The notes below the pieces were generated by a model. The model saw nothing but the letters and a program-made list of their open reading frames with translations, was not told the origin of the DNA and did no database searches. Position numbers and translations under genes: made by a program. A DNA stretch of 64,000 nucleotides from Vibrio japonicus (GTDB lineage Bacteria > Pseudomonadota > Gammaproteobacteria > Enterobacterales > Vibrionaceae), in contig NZ_CP102097.1 in assembly GCF_024582835.1 (NCBI RefSeq), positions 930,001 to 994,000 on the forward strand, given 5' to 3'. Shown piece after piece: positions 27,620 through 38,658 of the stretch (position 1 is its first letter; every line of letters begins with the position of its first letter).

Positions 27620-27654
27620 CCGCCCTCCTTTTCTCAAATACCAATATTATGACG

Positions 27655-29288
27655 TTAAAGTTCTGGCAGTTTCGCAGAGGCATTTTTTGGCTGCGCTGCC
27701 TGCTTCTCGATTGTCGAGATCAGCTCGAATATCGTTCGGTTATCCCATTTATCGTTACTTGCAGAGTAATGATGACGATTCATTCCCTCTAACTCAGCGT
27801 TAAATGCGTCTAACAGCGATTTATCTTGAATAGAAATTTCCTTTAGCCACTCTTTAGCATAATAGCTCGTTCGCACGAAATCTTCTTGTCTCAGCGCTTC
27901 TGTAAGGTGACTTTTGTTACTTAAGCTTGCGGTTACTTTGGGCTGAGTCACAGTTGGTGCACGAGTAGCCCTTCTCCAGAGGACCAAAGTAATCAGCCAG
28001 AGCACACCAAATAGAGCGGTTAGGTACGGCCATATTCCTGTGTCTTTTATGACAGTAGCGTCGACAGGATCAGGCGTATTATTAACAAAGGCAGGCTCAC
28101 CCACATTAATGGAATCGCCTTGTGAGACAGAGAGGGTGATACCGTCGATGTTGGAGCTCTCTTGTTGCTTATTTGTGCTGTTCCACCAGTTCACGGAGAT
28201 ATCGTTGAGATTAATTTCTCCTTGCTGTTGCGGGATTAACACTTGAGTAAGCGTCATTCGCGTGACGCCGTTACCCATTTCTTTGAATTGAGGTTTTTCC
28301 TGATATACACGCAGTGAGTCTGGGTAATTGACCGTAAGATTAGGGAAGCGTTCAGCTGTAATGCCCTGAATATCAAGGTTTATCTCTCTTGTAATGGATT
28401 CACCGACTTTGGTGTTGTAGGTACCCGCCGAAATCGTGTGGCCTTCAGAGTCGATCCAGCGTTGTTCAAGTGCCAGATTCGCTGCTGGAAGCCAATTCCC
28501 CTTGTAACCTTCGGGAATGGGGTTAACGACTATCTCAAGTTGTTTGGCTTTTGTTGATGCATCAATCAGGCGGGTGCTTCCCGAGCGATTATTTCCGTGC
28601 ACAACGCTTCCAGAAAAGCCAATCCCACTCAGTGAATAGTTACCAGGTTGATTTGCGGCGACTCGGTAATTTTGCTCTACGACCGTGACTTCTATGCCGT
28701 CTGATACGGCTTGGTATTGTTTTGCCTCACCCAAAGCGGTCAGGGTAAGTCCGTTTGATTGAGGTGGAATGATGTTGGCATTTTGCAAACGTCTTGGATC
28801 GGTTTTTATCACCAATCTTGTTTTAAGCAGCGCACTCTCATTCGGGTACAGCTCTTGTCTGTCTAGAGACGTTTGTAGCTCGACTAAGTCGCTGACCTGC
28901 GGCTCATTAGAGTCAACATTCACTTGGATGGTAATCGGTTGTGATGTCGCTCCTCCTACAGTAAATGCAGGGATTGTCACGACCCCAATTCGTTGCGCCG
29001 CGAGCGAGATGTTCCACTCACTGCGGGAGCTATGAGAGCCGTTGATGATATTGATAGAAGTCCCAAAGCTAGGTCTACCCAAATAAAAATCTTTCTCTAG
29101 CACAGAAAAATCAATGTCATCAGAAGAGACTTTTTTATCTACCACTACCCTCAGCTGGAACACTTCGTTTTTTACCACTTTCGTTTTGCTAACGGTGACT
29201 TGAATGTTTGCGGCCAGTGAAACAGGGCTCGCGATAAGGCTGAATAAAGCGAGTAAACCGACCAAATAAAGTTTGATATGTTTCATCA

Positions 29289-29295
<7 letters not shown>
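27655..29295 (-). CDS. batD: BatD-family protein
   Basis: A 546-aa envelope protein. Signal peptide residues ~4-29 (ending SLAA), then tandem immunoglobulin-like beta domains (~30-390), one membrane helix (~425-445) and a cytoplasmic tail. The start IQVTVSKTKVVKNEVFQLRV is the typical BatD first domain. BatD is encoded with BatA/B/C and MoxR in many bacteria and linked to envelope or aerotolerance functions, with no defined biochemistry. Its ATG overlaps the stop of the preceding VWA-TPR gene by 7 bases. Confidence 0.85.
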
Positions 29296-31164
<1,869 letters not shown>

Positions 31165-31172
<8 letters not shown>

Positions 31173-32136
31173 GGTTTCTCCTCATCATAAGCAAAACAAT
31201 AAAACCAAAGAACGCAATGGATAGAGGGACGGTGAACCACTCCGTTTGTGGTCGCCAAGTCTGTGTTGCCTGTGAAATTGGCTCTAGACTATTAATGGTG
31301 TCGTAAATCGTTGCTAGCTCATCGGCGTTTCTTGCCCTGAAGTATTGACCACCCGTGATGTTCGCAATCTCCATAAGCGTTTTTTCGTCCAAGTCTTGCG
31401 CGGTATTCACTTTGCGCGTCATAAAGAACTCTTTCACCACCATTTCGCCCGCGCCCACACCGATGGTGTAAATCGTCGCGTGATATTTTTTGGCAATGTT
31501 GGCGGCTTCAATCGGGTCAAGTACACCGGATGTATTACTACCATCACTGAGTAGAATCATCACGCGTTGCGGTGCGTCACTATCAATGAAGGTTTTTGTT
31601 GCAAGACCGATCCCTTCGCCAATTGCGGTCTTTTCACCGATCAAACGCAGCACCAATTGATCCACTTGATCAGAAATGGTCGCTCTATCTAAAGTCAGCG
31701 GCGTTTGTAAGTAGGCATGATCGGCAAATAAGACCAAACCGAGTCGGTCGCCTTCTCTTTGTTTCGCAAAATCGCTGACGACTTTCTTTACGGCTGAAAG
31801 ACGGTCAATGTAATCATCACTGCCGTCATTCATATCTTCTTTACTCATGGAGTAGGAGAGATCAAGCACCAACATCAGGTCTCGGTGCTTAGGCTGAGTC
31901 GTCACAGGTTCGCCATACCAGACGGGCCTTGCTAGCGCGCATACCAATCCGATCCAAATGATGGCGGCGATAATTCGAGTGAGTCCGTTTTTGGGTGTTG
32001 GACTCGCGTCTGCTTTGGGAATGTAGGGCAGATAAATCGGCGTTGCCTGCTTAGCTGCAGGTATTAAAAAATACACCAAAAAAGGCAGTGGAAGTAGAAG
32101 AAGGCTCCACCACCAGACTAGCTCAAAACTTGCCAA
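31165..32136 (-). CDS. batA: BatA-type VWA membrane protein
   Basis: A 323-aa protein: N-terminal helices (residues ~8-28 and ~55-70), a VWA domain (~85-275) with an intact MIDAS DLSYSMS and the strand MILLSDGSNTSG, and a C-terminal helix (~300-318). VWA domains bind partner proteins through a metal ion; MoxR-type ATPases are the usual partners. Its stop overlaps the next gene start by 8 bases, indicating coupled translation. Confidence 0.87.
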
Positions 32137-32137
32137 G

Positions 32138-32602
32138 TCAGTTTCTCCTTGTTTTAGGGGGTAACGCCTTCTCTACCCAATCCATGCAGTGGCGAACCAA
32201 TTCGTCAGAATTCTCAATGGGTTCTTTTGAGTACAGAGCTTGTTGCCAAAGGTGTTGGTTAGCAACAAAGCGTGGCGTGTCTATTTGAGAATCCAGAAAT
32301 TCATACCAGTCATTGCCAGTTAATTGGGCAATATCCGCTCTTGGGTAATAGCAAAATGCCGCTTGGCGGAGCAGCTCTATCGCTTCAGAAGGCCTAGTAC
32401 ATGTGTTAAGAAGTCGCAATGCGGTTATTTTCGGTGCCTGACGCTTTTTGTTCCGACGTATGACAAGCCAAGTCACCAGAATGAGCATTAAGCTGGTGGC
32501 AATTAACGCCAACCAACCCCATGACAGAGGAAGCCAGCTCGGTGGCTCTGGTAAATGCATTGGTTGAAGGGGTAGAGGTGACGTTTGAGTCTCGTTGCTC
32601 AT
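32138..32602 (-). CDS. DUF4381-family membrane protein
   Basis: A 154-aa protein with one membrane helix (residues ~25-48; WGWLALIATSLMLILVTWLV) after a Pro-rich start, and a cytoplasmic helical domain. This position between DUF58 and BatA genes, together with the Pro-Trp-rich start, is typical of DUF4381 members of Bat operons. Function unknown. Adjacent genes are within 1-3 bases. Confidence 0.75.
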   Translation of the reverse strand: MSNETQTSPLPLQPMHLPEPPSWLPLSWGWLALIATSLMLILVTWLVIRRNKKRQAPKITALRLLNTCTRPSEAIELLRQAAFCYYPRADIAQLTGNDWYEFLDSQIDTPRFVANQHLWQQALYSKEPIENSDELVRHCMDWVEKALPPKTRRN

Positions 32603-32605
32603 TGA

Positions 32606-33523
32606 TTAAAATCCGTGTAACTGTTGAGAAAGAGCAACATCACTTGAAAGCGCAGAAAAGCTCATACCTAAGCTGTGAGCCAACTGGATCAACTGTTGCT
32701 GCTGCTGAGAGAAAGCGGACTCTATACCGTCGCGAGTTTTAGTAGAAGAAAAATCTAGCCAGCGAGTGGTGTTTTTGTCTGACACTTGTTCCGTGCCACG
32801 ATAATGGGTAATACCACGCTCAAGAGGGTCGAAGATTTGCACAAGTCGAACTCGATTGTGTTGTCCTAGCCGTCTAAGTAGCAGCTGCGATTCGCCATCT
32901 AACCGAATAAAGTCGCTGAGTAGCACGATTTCGCTCCCTTTTGGGCACATTCTCGCGAGTGTATGAAGTCCTAGACTCATTGAAACACGACTATTTGATG
33001 GTTGTGTCAGTTGCTGGTTATGAAACTTCACTAATCCCTGTGCTATGGCTAAAGCGCCCTTATTTCGCCCAACAGGCTTGAACTCAATAATTTGGTCGCC
33101 AGTGTCGATAATGGCACCGACGCGATCTTGTCTCGCAACGCTCAGCCAAGTAATTAAACTCGCCATGTGAGACATCAATACGGACTTCAGCATTAATTGA
33201 GACCCAAACATCATACTGGCACTTAAATCGAGATAGAGCACAATGGGCTTTTCTCGTTCTTCGCTGAAGAGTTTCGTGTGTGGTTTTCCAGTTCGCGCGG
33301 TGACTCGCCAATCAATTGCACGGATATCGTCTCCGGCTTGATACTGGCGCACTTCGCTAAAGTCCATCCCTCTGCCTAGCTGGCGGCTTTGGTGCTGGCC
33401 AAGCATTTGTGACCACAAGCTTTTTGCAGGTGGCAGCCACTTTACGCATTGCTGTTTGTAGTACAGCAGCTCGTCGAGTGTCAGATTGACGCCATCACTG
33501 TGTGGAGGTAATGCATTTTCCAT
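32606..33523 (-). CDS. DUF58 protein (VWA-like)
   Basis: A 305-aa cytoplasmic protein of the DUF58 family. The diagnostic block GRGMDFSEVRQYQAGDDIR followed by IDWRVTARTG is at residues ~46-74; a VWA-like fold with LYLDLSASM (~90-98) follows. ATG at 33523 is chosen because AAGG lies 8 bases upstream and the longer frame overlaps the moxR 3' end. DUF58 proteins are regular partners of MoxR ATPases. Confidence 0.85.
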   Translation of the reverse strand: MENALPPHSDGVNLTLDELLYYKQQCVKWLPPAKSLWSQMLGQHQSRQLGRGMDFSEVRQYQAGDDIRAIDWRVTARTGKPHTKLFSEEREKPIVLYLDLSASMMFGSQLMLKSVLMSHMASLITWLSVARQDRVGAIIDTGDQIIEFKPVGRNKGALAIAQGLVKFHNQQLTQPSNSRVSMSLGLHTLARMCPKGSEIVLLSDFIRLDGESQLLLRRLGQHNRVRLVQIFDPLERGITHYRGTEQVSDKNTTRWLDFSSTKTRDGIESAFSQQQQQLIQLAHSLGMSFSALSSDVALSQQLHGF

Positions 33524-33533
33524 CACAACAACC

Positions 33534-34490
33534 TTACGCACTACCAACCAGTGACAATAACTTGTTGATCACTTGGTTCGGATGAATGCCCTCAGCTTGC
33601 GCATGATAACTAAGCAGCAGTCGGTGTCGAAGTACCGGAAACGCCATTTGCTGAACATCCTCAGGAGAAACAAAATCTCGGCCGTTTAACCAAGCGTGAG
33701 CGCGTGCGCAGCGGTCCAACGCAATGGTTGCGCGCGGGCTTACACCCATTTCAATCCAATGACTTAATGTATCGTCATACTTCTTAGGTTGGCGCGTCGC
33801 CATCACAAGGCGAATGATGTATTGCTCCACGCTTTCTGCCATGTGGGTATTCAACACTTCCTGACGCGCAGCAAAAATATCATTTTGACTAATGACGGGT
33901 GGCGTTTGGGTCGTATCACCTTTCGCTTCACCACGGTTAAGGCGCAGAATCTCAAGTTCGCTCTCGGCGCTTGGGTAATCCACATCAAGGTGCAGCAAAA
34001 ATCGGTCGAGCTGAGCTTCTGGGAGAGGATACGTGCCTTCTTGTTCAATCGGGTTTTGAGTTGCCATGACTAAAAAAAGCGCTGGCAAGGCATAGGTTTT
34101 ACGCCCAGCGGTGATTTGTTTTTCCGCCATTGCTTCTAGCATGGCTGCCTGTACTTTCGCTGGCGCACGGTTAATCTCATCGGCCAGAATCAGCGAATTA
34201 AAAATAGGTCCAGCCTGAAAGGTAAACTCCCCCGTCTCAGGGCGGAAGATATCGGTGCCCGTTAAATCAGCAGGTAACAGATCTGGAGTAAACTGGATTC
34301 GGTGAAAGTCACCTTCGATGCAATCTGCGAGGGATTTGACTGCGCGGGTTTTTGCTAGCCCAGGAGGTCCTTCGACCAAAATGTGACCATCGGCAAGTAA
34401 GGCGACCAATAGCTGATTCACTAATTCGGTCTGTCCGATAACTTGGCTATTTAGGTACTCACGTAGTTGCAAAAGCGCTTCTGAATGCAT
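33534..34490 (-). CDS. MoxR-family AAA+ ATPase
   Basis: A 318-aa AAA+ ATPase heading the operon. Walker A is GPPGLAKT (residues ~40-47), Walker B LILADEINRAP (~106-116), with sensor block ATQNPIEQEGTYPLPEAQLDRF (written in parts: ATQNPIEQ then LPEAQLDRF). MoxR proteins act as chaperone-like ATPases that assemble or activate VWA-containing complexes, here most likely BatA/BatB. Divergent from the chemoreceptor gene. Confidence 0.92.
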   Translation of the reverse strand: MHSEALLQLREYLNSQVIGQTELVNQLLVALLADGHILVEGPPGLAKTRAVKSLADCIEGDFHRIQFTPDLLPADLTGTDIFRPETGEFTFQAGPIFNSLILADEINRAPAKVQAAMLEAMAEKQITAGRKTYALPALFLVMATQNPIEQEGTYPLPEAQLDRFLLHLDVDYPSAESELEILRLNRGEAKGDTTQTPPVISQNDIFAARQEVLNTHMAESVEQYIIRLVMATRQPKKYDDTLSHWIEMGVSPRATIALDRCARAHAWLNGRDFVSPEDVQQMAFPVLRHRLLLSYHAQAEGIHPNQVINKLLSLVGSA

Positions 34491-34856
34491 CGATTTGTTT
34501 CTCCTGATTTTTTCACTTAGTGGATGTTAACCCCAAAAAGTTCCTCGTTGATGACTTAACTCTGTGCAAGTGGACAAAAAAGAGTCAAAAAGTGACTGGC
34601 GAGAGAAAAATATCACAATTTTTTATGACTAAATAATATATGGGGCTATTTCTTTAATTCCAAAGCGTTACGCTCAAACGCCCCAAAATAAAAACGTTTG
34701 CGCTAAATTCGACTGGAGAATTTTGCATTTAAGAGCGTAAAGGAATGATGTCCAGTGTCGATATAAAAGGCCTAAGGTTCGGCGTCTCGATTAACGGTTT
34801 AGAGTGCTGCTGACAAGAAAACGTTCACATCATTGCTTCAATAGGCAGATAAATAT
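34491..34856. other. Divergent region between moxR and chemoreceptor genes
   Basis: About 365 bases, AT-rich, without a gene. It contains a flagellar-sigma-type promoter in front of the chemoreceptor (34738-34764). Confidence 0.5.
34738..34764 (+). promoter_or_regulatory. Sigma-28 (FliA)-type promoter for the chemoreceptor
   Basis: TAAA, exactly 15 bases, then GTCGATAT; the flagellar consensus is TAAA-N15-GCCGATAA. Located about 90 bases before the chemoreceptor start, as expected for motility-coupled expression. Confidence 0.55.
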
Positions 34857-36770
34857 ATGAAACTTAATTCCATCACAATTAAGCAAAAGGTGGTTGCAGG
34901 CATTACTTTTGCTGTGCTGGCATCCACAGTGATTGTCGGTGTTTTAGCTCAGAACCAAGCTCGTGGTGTGCTTGAGCATCGTCTTATCGACATTGAACTT
35001 CCGTCAATGCTCGATCAGGTTAGCGACCAAATTGATTATGAGGTTACCCAGTTATTATCAGCCGCTGAACAGTTAGCCAACAACGAATTTATTCAACAAG
35101 CGGTTAATACCACGCAAGTTGACGCGTTTGATGAAGCGCTGCTTGTTAAAGAGTTAAACAATGTGCGCCGTCAGTACGGTTTGAATGACGCTTCTGTCGC
35201 GAACCGCAATACCGCTAACTACTGGAACCAAAATGGATTCTTGCGCCAACTCAACCAGCAGCAAGACGGTTGGTTCTTTGGGTTTACTCAGTCAGGTAAA
35301 TCGACCTCGGTGAGTATTTTCCAAGAAGCCAACGGTGAGGTGAAGATGTTCACCAACTACCAGAACGTCAGCGGTCACACGATGTCTGGTCTGTCTAAAT
35401 CGATGAATGATATGGTCTCTTTACTCAACAGTTTTAAGATCGAAAAGACAGGTTTCGTTTTCTTAGCCGATGAAAAAGGCCAAGTAAAAATTCACCGCGA
35501 CAGCAGCAAAGCGAGCTCGTCGTTAAGCAACCTGTTTGGTCGAGAGTCATCTCAGCTGTTGAATAAATCGAGCTTCAACCTGATCCAAGCGGACTACCAA
35601 GGTGAGCGCGTATTTGTCGCGACCACGCATGTGCCATCCATGAACTGGTTTGTGGTTGGTGTGGTGCCAGTTAAAGAAGTGTTTGCCGATTTAGATAACG
35701 TGGCTAAGCAGATGATGATCACAACGGCGATTGTTGCTGGTTTATTTATTCTTATGGGCCTGTTTTTAGCAAACAGCATTGCGCGTCCAATCCGTGCGAT
35801 TGCAGAGCGTTTCAGCGATTTAGGTAAAGGCGATGGTGATTTGTCACAGCGTATTGAAGTGAAAGGCAGTGATGAGGTTGGTCAGCTATCGCAAGGCTTC
35901 AATGGTTTTATCGAAAAAATCCACGATTCGATGAAAGAAGTCGCCTCGACCAGTCATGCATTACAGTCGGCGGCAGATGGCGTGTCAGTGAAATCGACGA
36001 CGACCCATAATAACAGCCAGATGCAACGCGATCAGACGATTCAGGTTGTTGCCGCTATTAACCAAATGGGTGCGACGATCAGTGAGATTGCCTCTAACGC
36101 CGCAACGGCAGCAGAAACCGCGACACATGCTTCTGACAACACTCAAGTGGGTCAACATGTCGTGAACAAAGCAAAAGATGCCATCAGCCGTTTAGCAATG
36201 GATATTGAGAACACGGGTATGGTCGTAGAGCAGCTTGCTTCAACAACGCAGGATATTGGTTCGATTCTGGATGTTATTCGTGATATCTCTGAACAGACCA
36301 ACTTATTGGCACTCAATGCTGCGATTGAAGCTGCGCGAGCGGGTGAACAAGGTCGTGGTTTTGCGGTTGTCGCGGATGAAGTTCGTAATTTGGCAAGCCG
36401 CACTGCAGATTCGACAGAAGAGATCCAGAAGATGATTAATCAGCTTCAAAGTGACGCGCAAGACGCCGTGACAGCGATGCAAGCGGGCAAAGTGGTCACG
36501 AGTGAAGGCGTATCATCGTCGGATGAAGCGGTGGAAGTTCTGATCAGTATTTCAGAGCGCATTCACGATATTTCGGATCGCAATACTCAAGTGGCAACCG
36601 CAACCGAAGAGCAATCTACGGTTGTTCATACCATCAACCAAAATATTGAAGAGATTAACTCAATCAATGAAGTGACGACTGGTACAGCGGAAGAGCTAGC
36701 AGAAGCCAGCGCGGATCTGAAAGCGTTGTCTAAGCGCCTAGACAGCTTGGTTGGCGGCTTCAAACTGTAA
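34857..36770 (+). CDS. Methyl-accepting chemotaxis protein
   Basis: A 637-aa transmembrane chemoreceptor. TM1 ~10-30, periplasmic Cache-type sensor ~31-280 ([18 protein letters not shown] and [14 protein letters not shown]), TM2 ~283-303, HAMP ~305-357, then the coiled signalling domain with tip [19 protein letters not shown]. The ligand is not predictable. No CheR-docking pentapeptide is seen at the C terminus. A sigma-28-like promoter and a good terminator bracket it. Confidence 0.93.
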   Translation: MKLNSITIKQKVVAGITFAVLASTVIVGVLAQNQARGVLEHRLIDIELPSMLDQVSDQIDYEVTQLLSAAEQLANNEFIQQAVNTTQVDAFDEALLVKELNNVRRQYGLNDASVANRNTANYWNQNGFLRQLNQQQDGWFFGFTQSGKSTSVSIFQEANGEVKMFTNYQNVSGHTMSGLSKSMNDMVSLLNSFKIEKTGFVFLADEKGQVKIHRDSSKASSSLSNLFGRESSQLLNKSSFNLIQADYQGERVFVATTHVPSMNWFVVGVVPVKEVFADLDNVAKQMMITTAIVAGLFILMGLFLANSIARPIRAIAERFSDLGKGDGDLSQRIEVKGSDEVGQLSQGFNGFIEKIHDSMKEVASTSHALQSAADGVSVKSTTTHNNSQMQRDQTIQVVAAINQMGATISEIASNAATAAETATHASDNTQVGQHVVNKAKDAISRLAMDIENTGMVVEQLASTTQDIGSILDVIRDISEQTNLLALNAAIEAARAGEQGRGFAVVADEVRNLASRTADSTEEIQKMINQLQSDAQDAVTAMQAGKVVTSEGVSSSDEAVEVLISISERIHDISDRNTQVATATEEQSTVVHTINQNIEEINSINEVTTGTAEELAEASADLKALSKRLDSLVGGFKL

Positions 36771-36792
36771 TCTTTTTACAGAAACTAGAATA

Positions 36793-36829
36793 ACTGGGGT
36801 TAAGTAGGTAAACTTGACCCCAGTTTTTG
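36793..36829 (+). terminator. Terminator after the chemoreceptor gene
   Basis: ACTGGGGTTAAGT pairs with ACTTGACCCCAGT (13 bp, one G-T) and is followed by TTTTTG. Confidence 0.88.
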
Positions 36830-36851
36830 TATTGAAAAGGTAAGTGGGATC

Positions 36852-37052
36852 ATGAGTGATTTCGAAAAAGAACTTGAGCTAATGTCGCAAGAAATGGGTG
36901 ATGAACCTGAAGTGGCACTGCCTTCACTGGAAGAGCAGAAAGCGATTGCTGCTGAACTTAAAAAGCTGGAAGCAGAAGGCAAGCTGACGCCAGAAGTGCT
37001 TGAAGCGCATTTCGGTAAATTTTACGCCAAGACAGATACGCCGATTCACTAG
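36852..37052 (+). CDS. Small acidic helical protein (66 aa), unknown
   Basis: A highly charged, Glu/Lys-rich protein predicted to be mostly helical (LEEQKAIAAELKKLEAEGKL), with no signal peptide or membrane segment. It begins only 22 bases after the chemoreceptor terminator, so it relies on read-through or a promoter inside that region; AAAGG is 11 bases upstream of the ATG. Followed by its own terminator. No function recognised. Confidence 0.7.
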   Translation: MSDFEKELELMSQEMGDEPEVALPSLEEQKAIAAELKKLEAEGKLTPEVLEAHFGKFYAKTDTPIH

Positions 37053-37092
37053 TATCGGATTCTTACCTTTTAAGTAAGAAAATCAAATTATT

Positions 37093-37117
37093 AAGGTCGC
37101 TTATTGCGGCCTTTTTT
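37093..37117 (+). terminator. Terminator at the left edge of the accessory island
   Basis: AAGGTCGC-TTATT-GCGGCCTT (one T-G pair) followed by TTTT. It isolates the island from the upstream core genes. Confidence 0.85.
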
Positions 37118-37427
37118 ATACTAAAAATTTAATGATGGCGATAAAGTGGCGGTAGTCATGGTACGTGTTTGTCAGGGTGTCTTAGTCGATAAGATTCGTA
37201 AAACTACGGTTTTTTACTTCCATCTTTTAAGTTGCGGATTGACATAGTAAATAGCACTTTAACTGTGTATAAAAACAGGTCAACCGATGTAAAATGAACA
37301 GCAATCTTCATCAGTGAAATGAATCTCGAAGATTGGTTTGATTTGTAATCTATCAGGATAACCAATAATGGCAATTTACGAGTAAGTCTGTAAAATACGC
37401 CGGCTAAGTTTTTTATGAGTGGTTTGA
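37118..37427. other. AT-rich leader region of the accessory island
   Basis: No gene of useful length. It holds TTGACA (37239-37244), an SOS-box-like palindrome (37263-37278), and two minute frames: MAIYE with AGGA in front (37368-37385) and MSGLNDN (37415-37438), which overlaps the methyltransferase start by 11 bases. These may be translation-controlling leader peptides or chance. Confidence 0.45.
37263..37278 (+). promoter_or_regulatory. LexA/SOS box-like operator upstream of the methyltransferase
   Basis: CTGT-GTATAAAA-ACAG fits the gamma-proteobacterial LexA rule CTGT-N8-ACAG exactly, with a TA-rich centre and the favourable flanks AA before and GT after. It begins 18 bases after TTGACA, where LexA would cover the -10 region of that promoter. 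The start of the methyltransferase gene lies 150 bases downstream. Confidence 0.65.
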
Positions 37428-38609
37428 ATGACAATTAAAGCGATAGATTTATTTGCTGGCGCTGGTGGTTTTACACTTGCTGCACTTGATGCAGGGGTAG
37501 ACGTGCTTGCAGCTATCGAGTTTGATAAGGCGGCTGCTCACACGTATAAAGAAAACTTTATCAACGCTCGCAAGCAAAAAATTGACTTACGTGCCGGAAA
37601 AGACTTTGGTGATATCAACAATGTAGCTCCTTTAGAGCTACGAGAGAGCTTAAATCTAAAGAAGGGGGAATTAGATTTGATATTGGGTGGTCCTCCATGC
37701 CAAGGCTTCTCTACACATCGTATTAAAGGTGCTGGTGTTAACGACCCACGTAATGCTCTGCTGCTTAGATATTTTGAGTTTGTTAATGAATTCAACCCCA
37801 AAGCTTTCTTAGTTGAGAACGTCGCAGGCTTGTTGTGGGAACGCCATAAAGACTTTTTAGATAAGTTTATCTCTCTTGCTGAAGATGCAGGTTATATCAT
37901 CAAGTTCTGTGGCATTGTGAACGCGAAGGATTATGGAGTACCACAGAATAGAAAGCGTGTCTTTATCTATGGATTGCGCCAAGATTTAGATAGAGATGAT
38001 GATCATGTTTTCCCTCCTGAGCCAACTCATTTTTCTGAAGCAAGTGGGAAACGCCCTCTATGGGAAACTGCATCTAGTGTTTTTGAAAAAATTCCTAAAG
38101 ACTTATACGAACAGTATTGGGAAGAATATTTTAAGAACAAAACGAAGTACTCATATGAGCAAACAATGGATCTTCTTAGCTCTCTTACACCTGGCAGAAA
38201 GGTTGAAGAAGATGATCTATGTAATGTTCACATGCAGCCTACTGCTAAGATGATGGAGCGGTTTTCAGATACCCCCCTTAATGGTGGTCGTGAAGATGCT
38301 GGAGAAAAGCACCGACTAAAGTGTCATTCTGGTGAGTACAAAGGTCATAAAGATGTTTATGGGCGTATTTTGATCCATCTGCCAAGCAATACTATCACCA
38401 CTGGTTGTAATAACCCGTCAAAGGGTCGATTTGTTCACCCGTGGTTAAATCATGGGATGACATTACGGCATGCAGCGAGGTTACAGTCTTTCCCTGACGA
38501 GTTTAATTTTTATGGAAGCTCAACGGAAAAAGCCCGGCAAATTGGTAATGCAGTACCGCCATTACTTGGTAAAGTACTGATAAGTGACATATGCAGTAGA
38601 TTGAATTAA
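37428..38609 (+). CDS. DNA (cytosine-5) methyltransferase
   Basis: A 393-aa Dcm-type enzyme with all key motifs: I DLFAGAGGFT (residues 7-16, S-adenosylmethionine site), IV GGPPCQGFS (~88-96, catalytic Cys), VI ENVAG (~127-131), VIII QNRKRV, IX RHAARLQSFPDEF and X QIGNAVPPLLG. It should methylate cytosine C5 in a short, unknown target; the specificity region (~200-320) does not resemble Dcm. No Vsr gene follows. Start has only a weak AGTGG ribosome site. Base composition is more AT-rich than the flanks, suggesting transfer. A terminator separates it from the ATPase pair. Confidence 0.94.
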   Translation: MTIKAIDLFAGAGGFTLAALDAGVDVLAAIEFDKAAAHTYKENFINARKQKIDLRAGKDFGDINNVAPLELRESLNLKKGELDLILGGPPCQGFSTHRIKGAGVNDPRNALLLRYFEFVNEFNPKAFLVENVAGLLWERHKDFLDKFISLAEDAGYIIKFCGIVNAKDYGVPQNRKRVFIYGLRQDLDRDDDHVFPPEPTHFSEASGKRPLWETASSVFEKIPKDLYEQYWEEYFKNKTKYSYEQTMDLLSSLTPGRKVEEDDLCNVHMQPTAKMMERFSDTPLNGGREDAGEKHRLKCHSGEYKGHKDVYGRILIHLPSNTITTGCNNPSKGRFVHPWLNHGMTLRHAARLQSFPDEFNFYGSSTEKARQIGNAVPPLLGKVLISDICSRLN

Positions 38610-38612
38610 ATA

Positions 38613-38641
38613 AAGTGCCTACAATGTTAGGCACTTTTTTT
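38613..38641 (+). terminator. Terminator between methyltransferase and GHKL ATPase genes
   Basis: AAGTGCCTA-CAATGT-TAGGCACTT is a perfect stem followed by TTTTTTA. It ends four bases after the methyltransferase stop region and only 18 bases before the next ATG. Confidence 0.88.
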
Positions 38642-38658
38642 ATAGATAACCATCTGAT

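Noticed and set aside
37428..38609. The methyltransferase as the host Dcm with a Vsr partner
   Set aside because: No Vsr frame follows, the target-recognition region does not resemble Dcm, and base composition differs from the flanks.
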